Origin: Pleurotus djamor
Lineage: Eukaryota; Basidiomycota; Agaricomycetes; Agaricales; Pleurotaceae
Reading direction: 5' to 3'
Length of the DNA stretch: 64,000 nucleotides
NCBI GenBank assembly: GCA_029747585.1
Contig: JAPEVF010000151.1
Location: 25,046-89,045, forward strand
Part shown: positions 57,662 to 64,000 of the stretch, in pieces
Position numbering within the stretch: the stretch's first letter is position 1
Layout: each line of letters opens with the position of its first letter
Program-made: the position numbers and the translations under genes
Notes under the pieces: generated by a model
What the model saw: the letters and a program-made list of their open reading frames with translations, nothing else
The model's database searches: none
What the model was told of the DNA's origin: nothing

Positions 57662-60600
57662 GGTATTGATGATTTTGAGGCGAAGAAAGGTGTTCGAGGA
57701 GGTAGATTGCTGGAGGAGATGAGGCTGAGTGATGATAGACATTGCAGTTGACAGTGGTCCTTTAATACTGCAACGACAATCCACATAACTGAGAAAGTGA
57801 ACTAGACCTTCTCCGGGTAAGCAGCGTTCACAAACGTTCTAGAGGTGAAGAAGCCCTCTCGTAGGATAGCGATAGAAACGCTCCACCAAGACTCGCTTTG
57901 TCGTAAGAATTACAGTCAAGCTCCGAATGGAAACAAGCTTGGGGGAGGTTGTGGAGGGAAAGAGAGGTAAATCTGCACCGCACGACGTCAAGCGGTGTGG
58001 ATGACAAGGGCCAGACTGAATCTGTCCGCATTGCGCGATGAAGAACACTCAGTGATTACAGTCTCGAGCGCTTCGACTAGACGTCCGGTGATACTGTCCA
58101 ACAACGCCAACCTCGGTACGAGGACACATTTGGAATTGAAACCACACTTTGCGGCATAATTGCCCCAGACATCGCGACGTGAGTCAAAAGTCCGAAATGT
58201 AATGGTCGCACTTCAAGCTTCAAGGCACTAGGGAGATTAAGCGAGGATGCGATGGCACAGGGAAGCTCCGCAAAACCCTGAGTACTAAGTTTATTTTCAG
58301 CATGGTGTATTCATTTCGAGAAGCGGGGCCTACCTTCGCATAGAGCACGTTAGCACATTATGCTCAGTACCAGAGATGATGGTTTCATAGAAGGCGTCAT
58401 AACATCAATGCCGACAGAAATCGGAGAAGGATGCGGATCGTGGGCGACGTTGTCGGGAAAGGCGTACACGTGCGCCGACCCAGTGCCGAAGGCGTCATAT
58501 TAGCGAGTATGATCCGTCAATATGCTAAATAGCTGCTCGAGCCTGTGCCGACCAGGTGGACAATTTCCCGCCGAATTTCGAGGGGTTGAAGCCTGGTGGG
58601 TCGGTAGCTTGGAAGACACCGATGAAGTCAGGTTGAAGGATACGCACGCCAGAGGAGTAATGACCCACAATAACGATTCTGTTGGAAGAAACTCCCTTGA
58701 GACAATGTCCCAGTCACAGTGCCGCGTTTCGCCTGCGGACATTGCGTTAATATCCGTAAACGCTGCGTGACAGTCCATGAAGAGGGTATACCGTGCTCTT
58801 TGCTCCTGGGGCTGATTGTGTCGACCAAATACAGGATCCGAGGACTCTGACTGGGATGGACGATTGTTCAACGGGGAAAAATTCTATCGCTGTTGGCTCC
58901 AGTAATGCTGAAGATTACTGGGGTTTCGCCTCGTAGACTTCCTGAGCGAAGGACAAAGTTGGTTTCGGTGATGGATTAATGGAACACTCGAACTCGTTGA
59001 TTGAGACAGATGACCGAGTGGCCACGGTGGCCACGAAAGCTGCGTATGATGAGCAACGGCAGCTTTCGTTTGCTGTGCAAAGATGAGTACCTCAATTTTC
59101 GAGGAGCTTAATCATATCCATGCTCGATAAACGAGAAAAAATCGCTTCAAATTCGTTCCAAAGGAGGCATGGTCACCGGCGGCTTAGAAACGCGTACACT
59201 GACGTTAGGTTAGCCTCCAGAATTGAATAGAGTTTCTCACATCGTAGTACATACTCAGATGTGTGCAAGTGTACTCAGCGCCCAGTAGTGTTCTTCGCAA
59301 CCGAGGAGCGAACATATTGGCCGAATTGTGGCGGAAGATCGACTGGTTGACAACTAGGAAAGAGAACATCGGGCGCTTAGTACTGATATCACCCAATGGG
59401 CGATATGAACGCTCAGGACACTGAAGAGGGGCTAGGAGGAAGACCCTCAGTTGCTTCCCAGTTCCTCTATCCACGTCCTCCGTTTCGCGNTAAGCTATAC
59501 ACTTTGATTCAAAGTCAGATTAGGCAGTCCGCTGTAGGTACTGCGAGTATATCAGAGACAATACGCCCGAGGTGGATTAGTTACTGGCGCAGAACTGAGA
59601 TTAGATTATATACACCATGTGTCATGACTCATGCTTTCTCGTCACTCACACATGATGAACGTCGAGCCAAAAATCCCTGGTAAAAGCGTTCCGTGTGAGT
59701 TGAGTTGAGTAGTCTGAGCTTCACAGAAGGTCTAGCGGCTCAAACGCCGGTACCGGTCTGCAGCATTCATCTCCACAAACAAAGAGTTCAAGTCTCTGGT
59801 ATGTTCCCGAACATTGAGAAGACCGATCGAGAGGTTTCATTGCATTGAAAGGGTCAAGAAGAAGTGCGGGGTGAGTATTCCGAGGGTGAAAGCACTTTGC
59901 CACTCCTTCGGCACGAGTCGCAACATCGGGAAGCAGATACGGTGAATGAGAAGGACTCCCTACACGGGTACACAGCAGTACCTCACTGGAAAGACATTGG
60001 GTAGATGGAACGGATCCATCCTTCTCCAAAAGATCCTTGGGTAGAACGAATAATCCGTAACGTCATTGGAATGATCTGACCAAACTTACATGTATTTTTG
60101 GGAACGTTGTGGTCGAGTCTTCGGTTTCTTCCGTCGTGTGCCAATGAGTCATAGCTGCTCGTGGTTATACGTTTCTACGAAAGAGAAGCGGCCTCTCTTT
60201 CACTCTCTCATGGACGCCCCTCAAATGGTAAAACCTTCTTTCACCGTTCCAGCGGATCCCCACCATCGGCTATGCCTAAAAGTCAATCTCCAATCTCACC
60301 ATCGGATCCATGATGAAAGGGTACAAGACCATAGCTAACCCGCCAATTGGCAAGGTTTGCCAATCTTGGACTTAGCTTAGCTGGGCCCGGAGTCTTGGGA
60401 AGGGGTTTAAGAAGGGGTTTGGGATTCGCATTCGTAGCAGTGGAGGGCACAAGCTGTGTAGATATGAATGGATGGGAATACCGTGCGCGTGAGCTTGTGA
60501 CATGCGGCACCGTCCCAGAGGTATATGTCTAGTCCACGAACGTTACCAAGTGTCGTAATTGATGTCATCGAAAGACAGAAATACTCCAGGGTGCGAGCTT

Positions 60601-61422
60601 ATACCAGTTCCCCGCGAACATGTGTTGTTCAGCCTGTGATCCAGGCCAAGACTTGGAGATAATGTCTCGTTATGTCGGCGGGGAGTCGGCATGTCACTAC
60701 CTCATGTCTTCCTAAACCAGCAAGCGTGGAAAGCCAAGTCAAGAGGCAACAGTACTGAGTTCGAGCTAGAGTCCAGTTCTTCTGTGACGAGACCACGGCC
60801 TTCACCAAGAGTTGAAGCTGGCTTTCAACTGTCCATCGTCCAGGAATCAGCTCCGTCTTTCCACCTTCGCTAAGTCACTGGGGTCAACGCGTGTTCGACA
60901 GTGTCTTCGATGCAGCATGCTCTGGGATCCTACAATTATAGAACGCAAAGATTGGCCAGTCCAACCGACTATGCAGACGAAAATAGAGATCCCTACAAGT
61001 GCCAGAGTCTGCTTGGAGTGCGGTTATTTACTTAGCAGAATTTGCCCATTCTAGGATGGAATTCCAGCCAATCAGAAATTCAGAATTCACATGGCGACCG
61101 TGTCACGCCATCCTCGTGAGCGTGTCTGTCCGCGGGCCACCATGCTGAGTCCTTTTCAATAACTCTTCCACTTACCACCACCGTCGACACCGTCGTCGAC
61201 ATCCTCCTCCTCATCCACGACGATAAATCATTGAACTAGCTTTGCGCGTCTGCAGTGTTCGGATCACACGTGATGTCCGCAGCACAGGTTTCCTCCTCCA
61301 TCATCGGGAATGAGTCAAAAACCTCATAACCAATTGAGCGCCGAGATGCAGACGGGCCTCGAGGTTCTCTCCCCACCACCCCCAGTTTACATAGCCTTGC
61401 ACCGACTCCCGCACCGACACCG
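57662..61422. other. Gene-poor stretch
   Basis: 3.8 kb without a gene that can be supported. Frames such as 58871-58500 on the minus strand lack splice support and motifs. There is one perfect hairpin (59033-59069) and an N at 59490. The last 250 bases before 61423 are CT-rich and CACCGAC-rich, fitting a promoter and leader for the F-box-like gene. Confidence 0.4.
59033..59069. repeat. Perfect 11-bp hairpin
   Basis: ACGAAAGCTGC and its exact reverse complement GCAGCTTTCGT flank a 15-base loop. A second small inverted repeat (GTGGCCACGGTGGCCAC) lies immediately upstream. It could be the remnant of a small inverted-repeat element. Confidence 0.75.
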
Positions 61423-63041
61423 ATGACAATGACCATGGCCCCCTCCAGGCACTTCCCGCCTATGCGCGGCGGGAGACATCTCCCTTTCGATGTCTGGATC
61501 CATGTCGCCAAATTTGTCCCAAAAGCCGACCTGCAACATCTTTACTCCGTCAACTCGGCTTTCCTCGATGCGGCTTTCAATATTCGCTACGCCAGAGTGG
61601 ATTTACATGATGATGGAGGTCAATTGCGTCGTATTCTTAGCCGTCTGAGGTGAGTCGCCCCACAGTACGCGGATCAGTATGAGATACTAATGCCACGTTT
61701 ATGTCATTTTGTAGAGATCCCTTTATCACCCATCGTGTTCGATCTCTACGAATCAAGCCCTGGAAAGTCCCAGAAAATCCAACTGAGCGCGTATCTCTAC
61801 GCTCACGGCTTAGAGTCAGGCTGAGAAGCCTGGTGGACCCAGAGTTTCCCGAGTTTCATGAGAAGGAACAACTTCAGCAGCGTGTTCTGAAGGACATCAA
61901 GAATGTCATGGAGGCGATCTCCACCTTCACGGACAAGATCGTTGAGTACACGGTGGATTGGGACGAGCAGCCATATCACCCACTGTTCTTCTCCAACTTC
62001 CTGTCGTCCTTCATGCGGTTGGCGCCTAGTCTTCGGAAACTCACCCTCAAGGTTCCGACAGACCAATACAAAGCATTGTTCCGTAACGGCCGGCTCCCTC
62101 TAACTCGCTTGGAGGAGCTCAACATCGTCCTTTCAACCGGATACACCTCCCAACGGGACATCGACACCGACCTCGACTGCTTAGCCGTCTTCATCCACAA
62201 TAGTTTCGACACACTCAACTCGTTAAGCATCACCACCACCAAGTCCTGTGAGAACCTGGATCTCAGTCATTTCTTCGATATCCTAGGTGGCGAGTCGCGT
62301 CTTAAGAAATTCGCACTTTCCATACCGCTGGAATGTAACCACCTCTCCGCACCCGAATCCCTCAACAAGGTCCTGTCTGACCATTGGGACACGCTTCAGT
62401 CCCTTGTGCTGGTCACCCCAGTTGAGGAAACAGACCAACATGCCCCGTCCGTGTCTTGGGTCGTCCAGTCTATCCAAGGACTGGCGTTCCCAGAGTTACA
62501 GACCCTCCATTTGACTCTCAGCGGCAACTCTCAGAGTCTTTACCCCGTTCTTGACTGTCTTACCTCATGCGCTACGACGTTGTCCATCCTCCAACTCGAA
62601 GGCAGGGCGTTCCCTCATGATGATGTCACCCTGTTGTTCCGGTACATCCCCATCATGAACGGGATTCGTCGTCTTAAGCTCACCGTGAAGACGCTCAGTA
62701 TTCAGTTGATCGACCTGCTCTTCACTCAGCTCACTGAGTTGGAAGATGTTGAACTGGTCTTCAGACGGCTTGCTGGTTTACGCAGCTCTGCATTCGTGAG
62801 TGTCCAGCTCGGCCTGGTGAAAAGAAACCGTTACTCATAGTTCTTCCTTTTTCAGACTGAATTCCGTGGCCAAGTTTGGAACGCTAGATATAACCACTCC
62901 GTTGTGCGTCGCCTACGTCTCGAAACAGTTAGCAACAATACAACCCTCCCGCTCCGTGCGAAGAATATGCTTCATCCTGCCTTCGAACGTTGCCTCCCGC
63001 AGTTGGAAGAATTCTTTTCCAACACACTCCCCACTTCATGA
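61423..63041 (+). CDS. F-box-like protein with leucine-rich-like tail
   Basis: Three exons (61423-61649, 61715-62795, 62856-63041) give 497 residues. After a short leader, GGRHLPFDVWIHVAKFVPKA and DLQHLYSVNSAFLDAAFN form an F-box-like helix bundle (LPFDVWIHVAKFV). The long second exon shows repeated beta-strand/helix units such as LRKLTLKVPTDQYKAL, LTRLEELNIVL, LQTLHLTLSGNSQSL and IRRLKLTVKTLSIQLIDLLF. The last exon ends FERCLPQLEEFFSNTLPTS. The architecture matches Agaricomycete F-box/LRR-like proteins that act as substrate receptors for SCF ligases; the target is unknown. The terminal intron (GTGAGT...TTTCAG) must be spliced, since reading through it gives an early stop at 62840. It is not closely similar by eye to the F-box protein at 4686-6299. 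Confidence 0.78.
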
Positions 63042-63606
63042 CACGAGTACCTCCCCTCCGCCTCTGCTCTGTCGTGTTTTCTTTCAGACTCTATCAAGCC
63101 GAGTCCTCTTTTTGTCCTGTGTTTTATACATATCTCGTAATCGCAAGCAAGTCTGTCCGTCTAGCAGTGTTCCCCGTCACCCATCTGTACTTGTATCACC
63201 CCCTTCTTGCAATTATGTATTTGTACCTACTCATATGCACGTCTCATCTTGTTCTTCGCTTGCTTTCGACTTTTTCCATACCCTTACTGTAGCTTCTTAT
63301 CTTCGTACCTATTACAGTGCCCTCCTTTGCACTTGTACTACTTCATTTACTCCTTGTGTTCGTGTTCCAAATATGCCACCCCCGTCCCTGTCTCCATACT
63401 CCTTCCTCCACCCGATGTTTGTTGTTACAATGCAGATACTACAACACCATGTACTTGTTCCTTTTCCGACTGCATATGTCTATGAGCATCCTCGGCATTC
63501 CTGGTGAAGAGCCTGCTTTTCCTCGGAAAGTTGTCGGAAGCGTACTTCAGTTAGGAGTTCTCCCTATTAAGCCCCTTTCCTCCGTCCTTCCGTTCGTCTA
63601 CCATCA
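63042..63606 (+). other. Pyrimidine-rich 3' flank
   Basis: Downstream of the F-box-like stop the plus strand is strongly C/T-rich for about 500 bases, producing several overlapping spurious frames. It is most likely the 3' untranslated region and flanking DNA; no gene is supported. Confidence 0.45.
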
Positions 63607-63881
63607 CACTGCTGACATAATCGAATAAGCCCCCTGAGCTTATTTTGAACCGATTCTGAGGGGTGNAAAAAATCGGAACAGCATATGTTGCTCAATATCA
63701 TTGTGATCCAATTTCTTATAGTCTCAAAAATTTGAGCTTATTTTGGTCCTATTTAAACTTCTCTGGTATATTAAAAATACGCTTTGGATATGCTCACAGA
63801 ACATACACTGTTCCGATTTTTTCACCCCTCAGAATCGGTTCAAAATAAGCTCAGGGGGCTTATTCGATTATGTCAGCAGTG
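63607..63881. mobile_element. MITE with 75-base inverted repeats and TCA target duplication
   Basis: The left arm (63607 to about 63681) and the right arm (about 63808-63881) are exact reverse complements over about 74 bases, except for one N in the left arm at 63666. Ends read CACTGCTGAC and GTCAGCAGTG. The flanking trinucleotide TCA is present on both sides (63604-63606 and 63882-63884). The internal core is about 126 bases and AT-rich with no coding frame. A CACT(A/G) terminus with 3-base duplication is the hallmark of CACTA/CMC-type DNA transposons, so this is probably a non-autonomous derivative. The near-identity of the arms suggests recent insertion. Confidence 0.85.
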
Positions 63882-64000
63882 TCAGTCCTGATTCAGTAAG
63901 GCTGGGTCCTACAACCCGAGGCTCCAAAAAGTCCAGTAGTCATATGCAGGCTCAAAGACCGTTGGATCGGCCGTATGGGCGGAATCTATGTATTCCGGAT

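Overview
This window looks like nuclear DNA from a filamentous basidiomycete, probably an Agaricomycete. The genes are cut into many short exons by introns of about 50-80 bases with GTRNGY-like donors. They belong to families typical of mushroom-forming fungi: a DUF6534-type membrane protein, F-box proteins with short degenerate leucine-rich tails, a short GH16 endoglucanase, a neutral ceramidase, and a TEA/ATTS regulator. There is no bacterial-style operon logic. All assignments come from reading the DNA, splicing exons by eye and recalling family motifs; no database search was run.

Left part (1-11.4 kb): the tail of a gene entering from the left; a DUF6534-like seven-helix-type protein (2623-4558, +); an F-box protein (4686-6299, -); and, divergent from it, an intact single-intron reverse-transcriptase-like gene of the domesticated 'rvt' type (6678-9389, +), which is the most interesting object here. 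Convergent to it lies a secreted or anchored GH16 glucanase (9613-11367, -).

Middle-left (11.4-25.5 kb): a gene-poor stretch with an unresolved secreted-type reading frame near 15-16 kb, a many-exon neutral ceramidase (17279-21256, +), a small unrecognised protein (21589-22221, +), and a TEA-domain transcription factor (23386-25508, -). From 25.5 to about 40 kb no gene can be supported; it is the largest blank in the window.

Middle-right (40-51 kb) is a dense housekeeping block. It holds a histidine-acid-phosphatase-fold protein that seems to have lost its catalytic residues (39969-41861, -), an unusually short SRP72 (42785-43907, -) sharing a 126-base divergent promoter with a pinin/SDK/memA splicing protein (44034-45174, +), a cysteine-rich small protein (45698-46486, +), a fungal multi-pass membrane protein (47534-48883, +), and an HSF-type transcription factor with a GC-AG intron in its DNA-binding domain (49488-50875, +).

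Right part (51-64 kb): five to six diverged copies of a ~300-base unit in tandem, an unrecognised Tyr/Asn/Asp-rich gene (53676-55572, -), a D-amino-acid oxidase (56110-57661, -), a gene-poor gap, a second F-box-like protein (61423-63041, +), and a 275-base MITE with near-perfect 75-base inverted repeats and a TCA target duplication (63607-63881). Single N bases, mostly next to homopolymers, mark residual assembly uncertainty and could explain a few awkward splice junctions.
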